A DNA stretch of 64,000 bases from Candidatus Vagococcus giribetii (GTDB lineage Bacteria; Bacillota; Bacilli; Lactobacillales; Vagococcaceae). The stretch lies in NCBI RefSeq assembly GCF_017316185.1, contig NZ_JAFLVX010000009.1:1-64000 (forward strand), written 5' to 3'. Below the pieces are notes generated by a model. That model was not told the DNA's origin. It was given only the letters and a program-made list of their open reading frames with translations, and did not search any database. Positions 11,050 to 19,702 of the stretch are shown piece by piece. A program made the position numbers and the translations under genes. How positions within the stretch are numbered: the stretch's first letter is position 1; each line of letters begins with the position of its first letter.

Positions 11050-14000
11050 CTATTTTTTAGCTACCTTTACGTATTTTTGCTCACGTAACGCTTCAATAAA
11101 TTGTGCAACTTCTTGTAACCAAACGACCTCTGACATTTGTTTTGTCAATTTCAGTTGAACGGTTAAGGTATCCTCTGAACTAAGCTCCGCTTTCAGGGTT
11201 GTCTTAGACAAGGCTTTGAAAATTTGCTCAATCGTATACGCATTAGTACCTGCTTTTGACAATACAACATCAATGACTAACTGGCGTTTTTGAATTTTTT
11301 CGACTAAAGCAAAATCACTATTCATTTTAATCAGACCCACTGTTAGTAAATTAGCCACTTCATCAGGATACTCACCAAAACGGTCTAACAAGTCTGCTTC
11401 TAGCTCATCAAACATCTCTTGGCTTTCCAATTGACGAATACGCTTGTAGATCTCGATTTTTTGACGTTCGTCTTCAATATAAGTTGTTGGAATATAAGCA
11501 TCAATTCCCAAATCAATTTCAGTAATGGTTTTGGTATCTTGATTGTCTTTTCCTTGCTTACGGTTGACAGCCTCTGTCAGCATTTGTGTGTACATATCAA
11601 AACCAACAGAATCAATAAAGCCGTGTTGTTGCGCTCCTAACAGATTTCCTGCTCCACGAATCGACAAATCGCGCATAGCAATCTTAAATCCTGAGCCAAG
11701 TTCAGTAAAATCTTTAATAGCCTGCAGGCGCTTCTCACTCACTTCATTTAACACTTTTTGTGGTTCATACATGAAATAAGCATAAGCCACTCGGTTACTT
11801 CGACCCACTCGACCACGTAACTGATACAACTGAGACAAGCCCATGTAATCAGCATTTTCAACAAATAAAGTATTCACATTAGGAATATCCACACCTGTTT
11901 CAATGATTGTTGTGGTCACTAAGATATCGTAATCTCCATTAATAAATTCCATTAGCCTATTTTCCAATTGAACTTCTGTTAGCTGACCATGAGCATAACT
12001 GATTCTCGCATCAGGAACTAAAGCTCTTAACTCTTCCACCTTTTGCTCAATCGTATCTACTCGGTTATATAGATAAAAAATCTGACCACCACGGGCAATT
12101 TCTCTTTCACATGCCTCACGAATAGCTCCTGGATTTTTTTCCATCACATAAGTTTGCACAGGGTAGCGGTTGGCTGGTGGTGTTTCGATAACGGATAAAT
12201 CACGCACGCCTAGCATAGACATATGTAGTGTTCTTGGAATCGGTGTCGCTGTTAAAGTTAAGACATCTACTTGAGATTTTAATTGTTTCAAGCGTTCTTT
12301 ATGCTTCACACCAAACCGTTGTTCCTCATCGACAATCAACAGACCTAAATCAATAAATTCAATGTCTTTTGATAAAATACGGTGAGTTCCCACAACAATA
12401 TCAATTTGCCCTTTTTTAATTTTTTCTGTTGTTTCTGTTTGTTGTTTTTTTGTTCTAAAACGACTTAACAACCCAACATTTACTGGGAAATTAGCAAATC
12501 TATCACGCATAGTTTCATAATGCTGTTGCGCCAAAATTGTTGTCGGTACTAAAAAGGCTACTTGCTTACCATCTCGTACAGCTTTAAAGGCTGCTCTAAT
12601 AGCTACTTCTGTCTTACCATAACCAACGTCTCCAACTAACAAGCGGTCCATTGGACGTTCTTTTTCCATGTCTTGCTTGATTTCTTGAATACTACGCAAC
12701 TGATCTTCCGTCTCTGAATAAGGGAAGTTTCCTTCAAATTCCATTTGATACTCATCATCTGGCCCAAAGGCATAGCCTTTTTCGGCTTCACGTTCTGCAT
12801 ATAGCTTAATCAAGTCATCTGCAATGTCTTCTACTTTAGCTGACACTTTATTTTTCGTTTTGACCCACTCAGAGCCACCCAACTTATTCACACGTGGGGT
12901 TTTGGATTCTGAGGCAACGTATTTTTGAATCATATCAAGCTGAGTTACTGGAATAAAGAGTTTGTCGTTATTCTTATACAGAATGGTCATGTAATCTTGA
13001 TGGACCCCTCCACTAAGTAAGGTTTCCATGCCGATGTATTTACCAATACCGTGATTAGCATGAACCACGTAATCCCCTGGTTTTAGCTCATTATAACTTT
13101 TTAAACGCTCCGCATTTGAAATAGTTTGCTTACGCGCTCTCTTTTTCCCTTGGGTATGTAGAATCTCTTTTTCAACAAGAACTACTAACTTTTCATCAGG
13201 CAACTCAAATCCTGAAGCTAAACTACCTGTCTGAATTTGAATGGTTTTTGCTAGTAGCTTGGAGCTGTTGTTAATGACTGAATTGATTTCAAAATCAAGT
13301 AACAAAGCTTCCACTTTTTCAGTTCGCTCTTCATTTTCTGCTAAAACCACAACAGTTTGTTTTTGCTTGTGCCAACGATCCATCTCTGTTTTAAGTAATG
13401 GCATTTGCCCGAAGAATTGTTGCATTGGACGGTACTCAAAGGGGTGAATACTCTTGAACCTTAAATTCCCCATTCCTTTTTGGAAAAGAGAAAAATAGGT
13501 TTTACTCTGTTTAGCTTGTTTTAAGATGCTTCTAAAATCGCCACCTAATGTGTGATCCTCGAAAAAGACGCCCTCTTCTAATTTAAGGGTAATCCATTCT
13601 CCTTCTTCGCGTAACAACTCACGCTCACTTTCAAGTTGGCGACTGTAATCATCAACAACAATCACATCTGTCTCTGACAAGTAATCTGTTAAATAGGTCT
13701 TTTCAGGGTACAATAAATCCCCATATAGTTTGACTTCCTCAGTCGGGTGTCCTTCAGACCACTCACTGATGATTTGCTCAAAGTAAGCCTCTATACGGCC
13801 ACGCTCTTCACTAGGAGCCATCTCTGACACTTTATCTGCTACTAATTCTTTTAAGACTTCACTAGCTTGATGGAGAGCTTCTTTCGTTACAGGTGTGTCC
13901 ATCGCTGGTGGAATAACAATATGATCGATTTCACCAATAGAGCGTTGCGTGTCTGCATCAAACAAACGCAGAGATTCGATTTCATCATCAAATAAATCTA

Positions 14001-14583
14001 GTCGCACTGGGTAGTCACTTGTTAATGGATAAATATCCACAATACTTCCCCGAATACTAAACTCACCAGGTTTCCCAATCATTTGTTCTTTCTCGTAGCC
14101 TAATAGAACTAGCCTTTCAGCTAACGTTCCTAAATCAAGAGTCCCATCTTTTTCAAAGATCAAACTCTGCTCTTTCCAGACACTTGGACTTGGTAAAAAG
14201 CGACGGAGACCTGCTAAAGAAGTCACTAAAATCCCTGTGTCATCACTGGCTAAAAAGCTTAAAGCATTAATTCTGTCTGCTAAAGCTTCAGGGGAAGAAA
14301 AGGACATTTCAACGGCCGTCACTTCATCTACTGGAAAATAAAACAAATACTTTTCTTCTATTATATGTTGTAAGTCATCCATTAACTTACTAGCGTAGTA
14401 CAAATTAGGAGTGACAATCAGAATTTTCTTTTGTTTTTCCAGTAAACTAGCAATAGCTAGCGTCTTAGCTGAACCAGACAGTCCAGTAATCAAATGAGAA
14501 GAGTCTGTTGTTAACTCTTTTTGCCATTCTTTTACTTTGACACTTTGGCCAAAACGACTGACAAGTGCTTTGTTTAAATACAT
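11050..14583 (-). CDS. mfd: Transcription-repair coupling factor
   Basis: ATP-driven translocase that removes RNA polymerase stalled at lesions and recruits UvrA. The 1177 residues show the UvrB-homology module at the N-terminus and the CarD-like RNA-polymerase-interaction domain (GDYVVHANHGIGKYIGME). The helicase core has Walker A GDVGYGKTE, DEEQRFG and the RecG-like end QLRGRVGRSN. A TRCF C-terminal domain follows. Full length; starts with ATG 15 bases after pth. Confidence 0.97.
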   Translation of the reverse strand: MYLNKALVSRFGQSVKVKEWQKELTTDSSHLITGLSGSAKTLAIASLLEKQKKILIVTPNLYYASKLMDDLQHIIEEKYLFYFPVDEVTAVEMSFSSPEALADRINALSFLASDDTGILVTSLAGLRRFLPSPSVWKEQSLIFEKDGTLDLGTLAERLVLLGYEKEQMIGKPGEFSIRGSIVDIYPLTSDYPVRLDLFDDEIESLRLFDADTQRSIGEIDHIVIPPAMDTPVTKEALHQASEVLKELVADKVSEMAPSEERGRIEAYFEQIISEWSEGHPTEEVKLYGDLLYPEKTYLTDYLSETDVIVVDDYSRQLESERELLREEGEWITLKLEEGVFFEDHTLGGDFRSILKQAKQSKTYFSLFQKGMGNLRFKSIHPFEYRPMQQFFGQMPLLKTEMDRWHKQKQTVVVLAENEERTEKVEALLLDFEINSVINNSSKLLAKTIQIQTGSLASGFELPDEKLVVLVEKEILHTQGKKRARKQTISNAERLKSYNELKPGDYVVHANHGIGKYIGMETLLSGGVHQDYMTILYKNNDKLFIPVTQLDMIQKYVASESKTPRVNKLGGSEWVKTKNKVSAKVEDIADDLIKLYAEREAEKGYAFGPDDEYQMEFEGNFPYSETEDQLRSIQEIKQDMEKERPMDRLLVGDVGYGKTEVAIRAAFKAVRDGKQVAFLVPTTILAQQHYETMRDRFANFPVNVGLLSRFRTKKQQTETTEKIKKGQIDIVVGTHRILSKDIEFIDLGLLIVDEEQRFGVKHKERLKQLKSQVDVLTLTATPIPRTLHMSMLGVRDLSVIETPPANRYPVQTYVMEKNPGAIREACEREIARGGQIFYLYNRVDTIEQKVEELRALVPDARISYAHGQLTEVQLENRLMEFINGDYDILVTTTIIETGVDIPNVNTLFVENADYMGLSQLYQLRGRVGRSNRVAYAYFMYEPQKVLNEVSEKRLQAIKDFTELGSGFKIAMRDLSIRGAGNLLGAQQHGFIDSVGFDMYTQMLTEAVNRKQGKDNQDTKTITEIDLGIDAYIPTTYIEDERQKIEIYKRIRQLESQEMFDELEADLLDRFGEYPDEVANLLTVGLIKMNSDFALVEKIQKRQLVIDVVLSKAGTNAYTIEQIFKALSKTTLKAELSSEDTLTVQLKLTKQMSEVVWLQEVAQFIEALREQKYVKVAKK

Positions 14584-14598
14584 GATGTCTCTCCTATC

Positions 14599-15168
14599 TT
14601 ATTTTTTTGTGTTAAATTGATTCATGGTATTCACAAAATCGTGACCACTTGCCCAGTAAAGAGAAGCTTCTGCTGCTTGTCTCACTGAAGCTAACATGTC
14701 TTCATGGGTATTTTTTGGAAAAGTGCTTAACACATAAGACACTACTTCCTTACCATTTTGAGGGCGATCAATCCCCACTTTGATTCGGTTAAATTCATTG
14801 GTCCCTAAATGAGCAATCAAACTCTTAATCCCGTTATGACCACCCGCACTCCCCTTTTGTCTTAGACGAATACGACCAATCGGTAAATCCAAATCATCGT
14901 AAATAACTAAAACATCTTCATCAGAAACATTGTAATAATCCATCAAAGGACCTACAGAACGACCTGATTCATTCATAAAGGTTTGAGGCTTCACTAACAG
15001 GATTTTTTCTCCATTTAAGAAAAATTCTGCTGTATCTGCTTCAAATTGTGTTTTATTGAATTCTATTTTTTCTTGAAAGGCAATCTCATCTAAAGCGATA
15101 AAACCAATATTGTGTTTTGTTCCTCGGTATTTACTTCCTGGATTGCCAAGTCCAACGATTAATTTCAT
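14599..15168 (-). CDS. pth: Peptidyl-tRNA hydrolase
   Basis: Frees tRNA from prematurely released peptidyl-tRNA. The 189 residues have the signature VGLGNPGSKYRGTKHNIGF with catalytic His19, and the conserved YDDLDLPIGRIRLR and GSAGGHNGIKS segments. It is the first gene of the run pth-mfd-flippase-rqcP. Upstream (15169-15240) the leader can form two small hairpins, and an extended -10 (TGATATAAT, minus strand) lies at about 15248-15256. Confidence 0.96.
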   Translation of the reverse strand: MKLIVGLGNPGSKYRGTKHNIGFIALDEIAFQEKIEFNKTQFEADTAEFFLNGEKILLVKPQTFMNESGRSVGPLMDYYNVSDEDVLVIYDDLDLPIGRIRLRQKGSAGGHNGIKSLIAHLGTNEFNRIKVGIDRPQNGKEVVSYVLSTFPKNTHEDMLASVRQAAEASLYWASGHDFVNTMNQFNTKK

Positions 15169-15247
15169 GAGCTATCTCCTTTTACAGGCGTCTTCTTAGT
15201 GACGCAGAAAATACCCGCGCACACTGATGGTGCCCAGATTTTAAATA

Positions 15248-15256
15248 ATTATATCA
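15248..15256 (-). promoter_or_regulatory. Extended -10 promoter of pth-mfd operon
   Basis: TGATATAAT on the minus strand, about 80 bp before pth. The leader between contains the hairpin GCGTC / GACGC (about 15187-15203). No clear -35. Confidence 0.4.
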
Positions 15257-15342
15257 TAGTTTATGTGTTTTCTTTCCATTAAAGACTAAAGATTCCCTTA
15301 ACTTCCTACTATTAGAATCTCTAATACCCTAATCCTTTCTAA

Positions 15343-15371
15343 ATGACTTTGCTTTTTTTGAGTGTTATAAT
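15343..15371 (+). promoter_or_regulatory. Promoter of ldh
   Basis: -35-like ATGACT (15343-15348), 17-bp spacer, -10 TATAAT (15366-15371) with the extension TGT. It lies 39 bp before the ldh start. Confidence 0.55.
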
Positions 15372-15409
15372 AACAAAAAAATATAAGATTAAAGGAGAGA
15401 TTTTCCATT

Positions 15410-16381
15410 ATGGTTGAAACAAATACAAATCATCAAAAGATTATGGTTGTTGGTAATGGGGCAGTAGGATCTAGCTATACCTTTGCTTTAGTTACTCAAA
15501 ACATTGCCCAAGAAATCGGGATTATTGATATTGATACAGATAAAGCGATTGGAGATGCGATTGATTTATCACACGCATTAGCTTTTACTTCTCCTAAAAA
15601 AATATATGCAGCGACTTACGCTGATTGTCACGATGCTGACTTAGTTGTTATTACAGCAGGTGCCGCACAAAAACCTGGTGAAACACGCCTTGATTTAGTA
15701 AATAAAAACCTTAAAATATTTAAAAAAATTGTCGATGACGTGGTTGCTTCTGGATTTAGCGGTATCTTCTTGGTAGCTTCTAACCCTGTCGATATTTTAA
15801 CCTATGCGACTTGGAAGTTCTCTGGTTTTCCAAAACACAGAGTTATTGGTAGCGGAACTTCTCTTGACTCTGCTCGTTTCCGCCAAAGTATTGCTGAATT
15901 AGTTGGCGTAGATGCTCGTAACGTCCATGGTTATATCTTAGGTGAACACGGTGACACAGAATTCCCTGTTTGGTCACATGCTAACGTAGCTGGTTTACAA
16001 ATCTATGAATGGGTTAAAGATCACCCAGAAATCGACGAAGAAGAATTAGTTAACTTGTTCTTCCAAGTAAGAGATGCTGCTTATACTATTATTGAGAAAA
16101 AAGGAGCTACTTTCTACGGTATCGCTGTTGCTTTAGCACGAATTACTAAAGCTATTTTAAACGATGAAAATGCAGTACTTCCTTTATCTGTTTATCTGAA
16201 TGGCCACTACGGCTTAGAAGATATTTTCATCGGAGCACCAGCTATCGTCAATCGCCGTGGTATCCAAAACGTCATCGAAATTCCTTTAACAGATGCCGAA
16301 AAAGAAAAATACCATTACTCTGCTGAAAAATTAAAAGAAGTTATGGATACTGCTTTTGAACAACTAGAACAAGAAAATTAA
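15410..16381 (+). CDS. ldh: L-lactate dehydrogenase
   Basis: Reduces pyruvate to L-lactate with NADH, the terminal step of homolactic fermentation. The 323 residues show the NAD-binding [13 protein letters not shown], the substrate region [12 protein letters not shown] and the catalytic histidine in [20 protein letters not shown] consensus AAAGGAGAG ribosome site precedes ATG. Monocistronic, with its own promoter and a 13-bp-stem terminator. The catalytic Arg and His contexts are intact, so it should be active. Confidence 0.96.
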   Translation: MVETNTNHQKIMVVGNGAVGSSYTFALVTQNIAQEIGIIDIDTDKAIGDAIDLSHALAFTSPKKIYAATYADCHDADLVVITAGAAQKPGETRLDLVNKNLKIFKKIVDDVVASGFSGIFLVASNPVDILTYATWKFSGFPKHRVIGSGTSLDSARFRQSIAELVGVDARNVHGYILGEHGDTEFPVWSHANVAGLQIYEWVKDHPEIDEEELVNLFFQVRDAAYTIIEKKGATFYGIAVALARITKAILNDENAVLPLSVYLNGHYGLEDIFIGAPAIVNRRGIQNVIEIPLTDAEKEKYHYSAEKLKEVMDTAFEQLEQEN

Positions 16382-16387
16382 TCACAA

Positions 16388-16423
16388 CCTGGTATTAGCT
16401 AAAACAGCTAATACCAGGTTTTT
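16388..16423 (+). terminator. Terminator of ldh
   Basis: A perfect 13-bp stem CCTGGTATTAGCT and complement with a 5-base loop, then TTTTTGTTT. The stop codon of the convergent YolD-like gene (16408-16410) lies inside the 3' arm. Confidence 0.92.
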
Positions 16424-16758
16424 GTTTCTAATAACATCGCATGGCGAATTTTATTAAAAGGGACTGCTACTTGATTAACATACAAATTGACTTCATCATA
16501 TCCATCAATCACACCACACACATCAGGTAAAAAATCACCTTCAATATCTTTCATATTCAGCTGAATACTGACCTCTTTTGACTTAAATAACGCGTAGTCA
16601 ATCACTTCATATAATTGTTCTGGGCTCATCTCATCTTTTCCTGCAATAGTTGCATAACGATTGTTTCGCTCCTTATCTAAAGTTGCTGTGTGTTCAGATA
16701 AATAAAACCCATTATACTTCTTCACGCCACGATCATTGTAATAAGCATTTAACTCCAT
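16408..16758 (-). CDS. YolD-like protein
   Basis: 116 residues. The N-terminal DRGVKKYNGFYLSEH matches the YolD-like family (DRG-xx-KW-x-F-x-LPEH type). Members are usually encoded next to UvrX/UmuC-like Y-family polymerases in Firmicutes and are thought to be accessory to SOS mutagenesis. The polymerase gene lies upstream on the same strand (17018-18334), but a small oppositely oriented gene separates them. Strong ribosome site GGGAGGGA before ATG. The function of the family is not proven. Confidence 0.7.
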   Translation of the reverse strand: MELNAYYNDRGVKKYNGFYLSEHTATLDKERNNRYATIAGKDEMSPEQLYEVIDYALFKSKEVSIQLNMKDIEGDFLPDVCGVIDGYDEVNLYVNQVAVPFNKIRHAMLLETKTWY

Positions 16759-16827
16759 GAAAATCCCTCCCCATTCTCTTTCATCATTAAACGATATCCC
16801 TCAATCACTCGTTCTGTTCTTTAAACG

Positions 16828-16836
16828 TGGTATAAT
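16828..16836 (+). promoter_or_regulatory. Extended -10 promoter of small membrane peptide
   Basis: TGGTATAAT (TGn plus a perfect -10 at 16831-16836), 22 bp before the ATG of the 31-residue peptide. The -35 region is poor, as expected of an extended -10 promoter. Confidence 0.65.
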
Positions 16837-16858
16837 AAAATTGATAGGAGGGATTTAT

Positions 16859-16954
16859 ATGCATGCTTTTTTATCAACCATCTTATTTATTGCTACTTTT
16901 ATTCTCACTATTTTTGTCATTTGGAAACTCATTAAATACCTACTAAATAAATAG
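16859..16954 (+). CDS. 31-residue single-pass membrane peptide
   Basis: The peptide begins MHAFLSTILFIATF and ends KLIKYLLNK. It has one hydrophobic segment (about residues 4-22) and a basic C-terminal tail. The gene is complete, with an extended -10 promoter, an AGGAGGG ribosome site eight bases before ATG, and a terminator with a 13-bp stem (16958-16992). It lies antisense between the SOS-controlled polymerase and the YolD gene. Size and topology resemble type I toxin peptides such as TisB and Fst, but no specific homology is recognised; function unknown. Confidence 0.65.
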   Translation: MHAFLSTILFIATFILTIFVIWKLIKYLLNK

Positions 16955-16957
16955 ACG

Positions 16958-16999
16958 CTCAATGTATGACGCATTTGATGTCATACATTGAGTTTTTTT
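16958..16999 (+). terminator. Terminator of small peptide gene
   Basis: A perfect 13-bp stem CTCAATGTATGAC and complement (16958-16970 with 16980-16992), 9-base loop, then TTTTTTTC. It starts 4 bases after the stop codon. Confidence 0.9.
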
Positions 17000-17017
17000 C
17001 ATGACTATCTCTGACAT

Positions 17018-18334
17018 CTAATCATAGATTAATCCATCATTCCCTCCAGCGTGCCCTCCTACTAAAGAAGCTCGCTTAATAGCGGTAGCTCCTTCTAAGT
17101 GACTACTGCCATGAACAATGGCCTCAAAACCGTACCGTCTTCTGATTTTATCTACAGTGGCATTCAGAGTGACTCTCGCTATCATCTCCTCAGGTTCATC
17201 AAATAAATTCAGTTGTAAGTGCTGACTATCTGTTAACTTGGAATAACTAACGGACAGATTTCTCACGGTTTTTTGCGTGTAAAAAGTGTCAAACAACTGT
17301 AAGCAATAACCACTTAGTAAGTCAGAATCATTAGTAGCTGGAATACTCATTTGCCGGCTAAACCCTGCTTCTATCTCGTTTCTCGAATAACCAACACTAA
17401 GTTGCACACAACCAGCTAATTTCCCTCGATGCCTGAGCCTTGTTGCAACCTGATCAGCCATTTCCCGAATGACTATTTTAATTTCTGATACATTTGTATA
17501 ATCTCGCATCAACACTTGACTATTGCCAATGCTTTTAGACTTTGGCACATAAGTTTCTGATATATCCGCTCGATCAATGCCCCAAGCATGAGCCACTAAT
17601 TGAGCTCCAATCAACCCCATAGACGCTTTCATCGAAAAAAAATCTGAATATGCTAACTCTTCTATGGAATAAATTCCTTTATTGTTTAATCGCTTCTCTG
17701 TTCGTTTATTAATACCCCAAAAGTCTGTCATCTTCTTAATTTTCCACACAGTTTGCGGTACATCTTCATAATGCCAAGTCGCTATCATATCCAAATTCCT
17801 CTTAGCCTCATTATCCAAAGCTAACTTACTTAACAACATGTTATCTCCAATACCAATCGTACAATAGAGACCTGTTTCTCTAAAAATATCTTGTTGAAAC
17901 CTTCTCGCAAATTCATATGTAGAGAGACCAAATAAGCGCTTAGATGCGTTTAATCTGACAAAAGTCTCATCAATGGAATAAACTAAAATGTCTTCATCTC
18001 CCACGTAACGCCTAAAAATAGCATTAATTAGTAAATTTTTTTCAATGTACAAATTCATACGAGGAGGAACTACTAAAAGTCTTGAGTCCTTTGGAACATC
18101 ATAATTTCTTGTCACATTCGTAATTCCTAGCTCTGTTTTAGCCATTGGAGAGGAAGATAGAACCAAACCGCCAGAGGACTGTTCGCCACTCATTACCACT
18201 AAAAGAGTTTTTAACGGATCTAAATCACGCTCAACACATTCAACACTGGCATAAAAAGATTTCATGTCGATACACAACATATCGTCACGTTTTTCTTTTT
18301 CGTAATTGAAATATTGTTCTCTATTTAGTGGCAT
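17018..18334 (-). CDS. Y-family DNA polymerase, UvrX/UmuC-like
   Basis: Error-prone lesion-bypass polymerase of 438 residues. The palm motif CIDMKSFYASVE (D23) and the catalytic pair in YSIDETF are present, as is the helix-hairpin-helix region WGINKRTEKRLNNKGI. A beta-clamp binding motif QLNLF is near residue 373. It resembles UvrX/YqjW rather than DinB in its long C-terminal region. The promoter contains an SOS box, so LexA control is well supported. It ends close to the small antisense peptide gene. Confidence 0.9.
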   Translation of the reverse strand: MPLNREQYFNYEKEKRDDMLCIDMKSFYASVECVERDLDPLKTLLVVMSGEQSSGGLVLSSSPMAKTELGITNVTRNYDVPKDSRLLVVPPRMNLYIEKNLLINAIFRRYVGDEDILVYSIDETFVRLNASKRLFGLSTYEFARRFQQDIFRETGLYCTIGIGDNMLLSKLALDNEAKRNLDMIATWHYEDVPQTVWKIKKMTDFWGINKRTEKRLNNKGIYSIEELAYSDFFSMKASMGLIGAQLVAHAWGIDRADISETYVPKSKSIGNSQVLMRDYTNVSEIKIVIREMADQVATRLRHRGKLAGCVQLSVGYSRNEIEAGFSRQMSIPATNDSDLLSGYCLQLFDTFYTQKTVRNLSVSYSKLTDSQHLQLNLFDEPEEMIARVTLNATVDKIRRRYGFEAIVHGSSHLEGATAIKRASLVGGHAGGNDGLIYD

Positions 18335-18409
18335 ATCTATTCCTTCTCTCTTATTTCCAAATCCCTATATAGCAAGGTTTATCCTGTTTTCTCACCTTGC
18401 CACATCACA

Positions 18410-18438
18410 ATTATACGAACCTACGTTTGCTTTGTAAA
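18410..18438 (-). promoter_or_regulatory. SOS (LexA/DinR) promoter of polymerase gene
   Basis: On the minus strand: -35 TTTACA (18433-18438), 17-bp spacer, -10 TATAAT (18410-18415). The spacer holds CGAACCTACGTTTG (18416-18429, read on the plus strand), which fits the Gram-positive LexA/DinR box CGAAC-N4-GTTYG/C. LexA bound here would cover the space between the two promoter hexamers. Confidence 0.85.
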
Positions 18439-18449
18439 GCGAACACGAC

Positions 18450-18481
18450 AAAAAAGTACCTAACTAAAAATAGCTAGGTAC
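18450..18481 (-). terminator. Terminator of merR-like gene
   Basis: Stem GTACCTA / TAGGTAC with an A/T-rich middle, followed on the minus strand by TTTTTTG. A very similar hairpin recurs at 22098-22134. Confidence 0.7.
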
Positions 18482-18571
18482 TAAAAAGGAGTTGGTTTAT
18501 TTACTTCGGGAGAGTAAAGTGGAATTGATAGGTTAGCATAAAAGCCAATAGATGATGTAAACGTATCTAAT

Positions 18572-18940
18572 CTATTTAAAATCGGAAAACTTCATGAATC
18601 TCTCCTGATAACCTTCTATTTTTTTTTCTACAAAAGCGATAGTGTTATCTAAATTAGAACGTTGCTCGTTCAGATTTTTAATGTGAGCCTGTAGTAAAAT
18701 CGTTCGGTCAAGTAAGCTACTATCTCCTTCTTCTTGTAATGCTGAAAACTGTTTTATCTCATTAATTGTCATACCTGTTTCTTTTAGTTTTAAGAGTAGC
18801 TCTACCCAACATAAATCTTTTTCCGTGTAATAACGGTAATTTTTATCAGTTCTTTTCGGGATTAATAATTGTTCTTTTTCATAATATCTCAGTGTATCAA
18901 TTGTTAAACCAGTTTTTTGAGAAAATTCTTTAATAAACAT
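18572..18940 (-). CDS. MerR-family transcriptional regulator
   Basis: 122 residues. The N-terminal winged HTH starts FIKEFSQKTGLTIDTLRYYEKEQLL and continues NYRYYTEKDL, both diagnostic of MerR. The C-terminal half is a coiled-coil dimer helix. It has no metal-binding cysteines, so it probably senses an organic compound. It is divergent from the monooxygenase/DUF2798 pair. The shared region has a promoter with the 19-bp spacer typical of MerR targets. Confidence 0.88.
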   Translation of the reverse strand: MFIKEFSQKTGLTIDTLRYYEKEQLLIPKRTDKNYRYYTEKDLCWVELLLKLKETGMTINEIKQFSALQEEGDSSLLDRTILLQAHIKNLNEQRSNLDNTIAFVEKKIEGYQERFMKFSDFK

Positions 18941-18951
18941 TAAATCTCTCC

Positions 18952-18982
18952 TTGCTATAGAGTGTACTCCATAGTTTACTAT
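18952..18982 (+). promoter_or_regulatory. MerR-type operator-promoter
   Basis: -35 TTGCTA (18952-18957) and -10 TACTAT (18977-18982) are 19 bp apart instead of 17, the hallmark of MerR-activated promoters. A dyad CTATAGAGT-GT-ACTCCATAG (18955-18974) fills the spacer. It drives 19007-19529. Confidence 0.75.
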
Positions 18983-19006
18983 TTTTATATCGAAAGGGGA
19001 AATTTT

Positions 19007-19312
19007 ATGACTTATTTAAAAGAGGATTATTTATATTGTACCGCGATTCTTCAATCTACAAAGAAAGTACCGTATGAACAATTAATCAAAAAATTAGAAA
19101 AATTACAAGAGAAGACAACTACTGAGAAAGGGTGTATTCTTTTTGAAGTAGTTCCATTAAATAGAGAACTCGAGAGATTTGGACTTTGGGAAATTTGGAA
19201 GGATACAGAATCATTTTATAAGCATCATGAAAAAGAATATACTAAAGAGTTTTTTGCAGAACAACTAGATACAATTGAATTATTTGAAAGTTCGAAAGAG
19301 GTATCTCTGTAA
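19007..19312 (+). CDS. Antibiotic biosynthesis monooxygenase (ABM) domain protein
   Basis: 101 residues forming one ABM-type dimeric ferredoxin-like fold (for example GCILFEVVPLNRELERFGLWEIWKD, split in two: GCILFEVVPL and FGLWEIWKD). Such proteins act as quinol monooxygenases or heme-binding enzymes. The start is ATG at 19007 after GAAAGGGG; upstream in-frame codons lie inside the promoter. It is the first gene of a two-gene unit under MerR control, so it probably detoxifies a quinone or other electrophile sensed by MerR. Confidence 0.75.
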   Translation: MTYLKEDYLYCTAILQSTKKVPYEQLIKKLEKLQEKTTTEKGCILFEVVPLNRELERFGLWEIWKDTESFYKHHEKEYTKEFFAEQLDTIELFESSKEVSL

Positions 19313-19313
19313 A

Positions 19314-19529
19314 ATGAAATTAGTAGAAAGAAAATATCAGACTGTTCATTTTGTTTTAACAAGCCTCATAACTACTGGTATTATGACTTTATTTCTAAAT
19401 TTTCTTTCAAACAGAAAAATTGATTGGTTTATCTGGCTTAAGACATGGTCATTAGTTTTTGTTTTAATCTTAATTTTATCACGTATCATACCTAATCTAG
19501 TTAATTATATTTTGAAAAAATTGATATAA
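19314..19529 (+). CDS. Small DUF2798-like membrane protein
   Basis: 71 residues with two membrane segments (about 10-30 and 38-58). The pattern is that of DUF2798 proteins, which often accompany MerR/TetR-controlled stress operons. The start ATG follows the upstream stop after one base, and GAAAGAGG serves as ribosome site. Function unknown. A perfect terminator follows. Confidence 0.6.
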   Translation: MKLVERKYQTVHFVLTSLITTGIMTLFLNFLSNRKIDWFIWLKTWSLVFVLILILSRIIPNLVNYILKKLI

Positions 19530-19564
19530 GTAATATCTTAGAGTCTATATCGATCTATTCAATC

Positions 19565-19604
19565 AAAAAAGTAAAACCCCGTTTGTTTGAGGTTTTACTT
19601 TTTT
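19565..19604 (+). terminator. Terminator of MerR-controlled operon
   Basis: Perfect 14-bp stem AAAAAAGTAAAACC and complement with a 12-base loop, ending in a T-run. Confidence 0.9.
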
Positions 19605-19654
19605 GTTTAATAGATATATTTTAACGTTACTATTCATTGTTAATACTGGCACTT

Positions 19655-19664
19655 GGTATAATAT
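19655..19664 (+). repeat. AACTTGGTATAAT-type repeat, copy 1
   Basis: CACTTGGTATAATATC followed by ACTATGTAAAACAAGGAG. It looks like an extended -10 promoter plus ribosome site, but no open frame starts after it; the 3' end of the convergent gene follows. It resembles copies near 20032, 20090, 20424, 20799 and 22650. Confidence 0.45.
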
Positions 19665-19702
19665 CTAACTATGTAAAACAAGGAGTTAAATAACTGGTTT
19701 TA

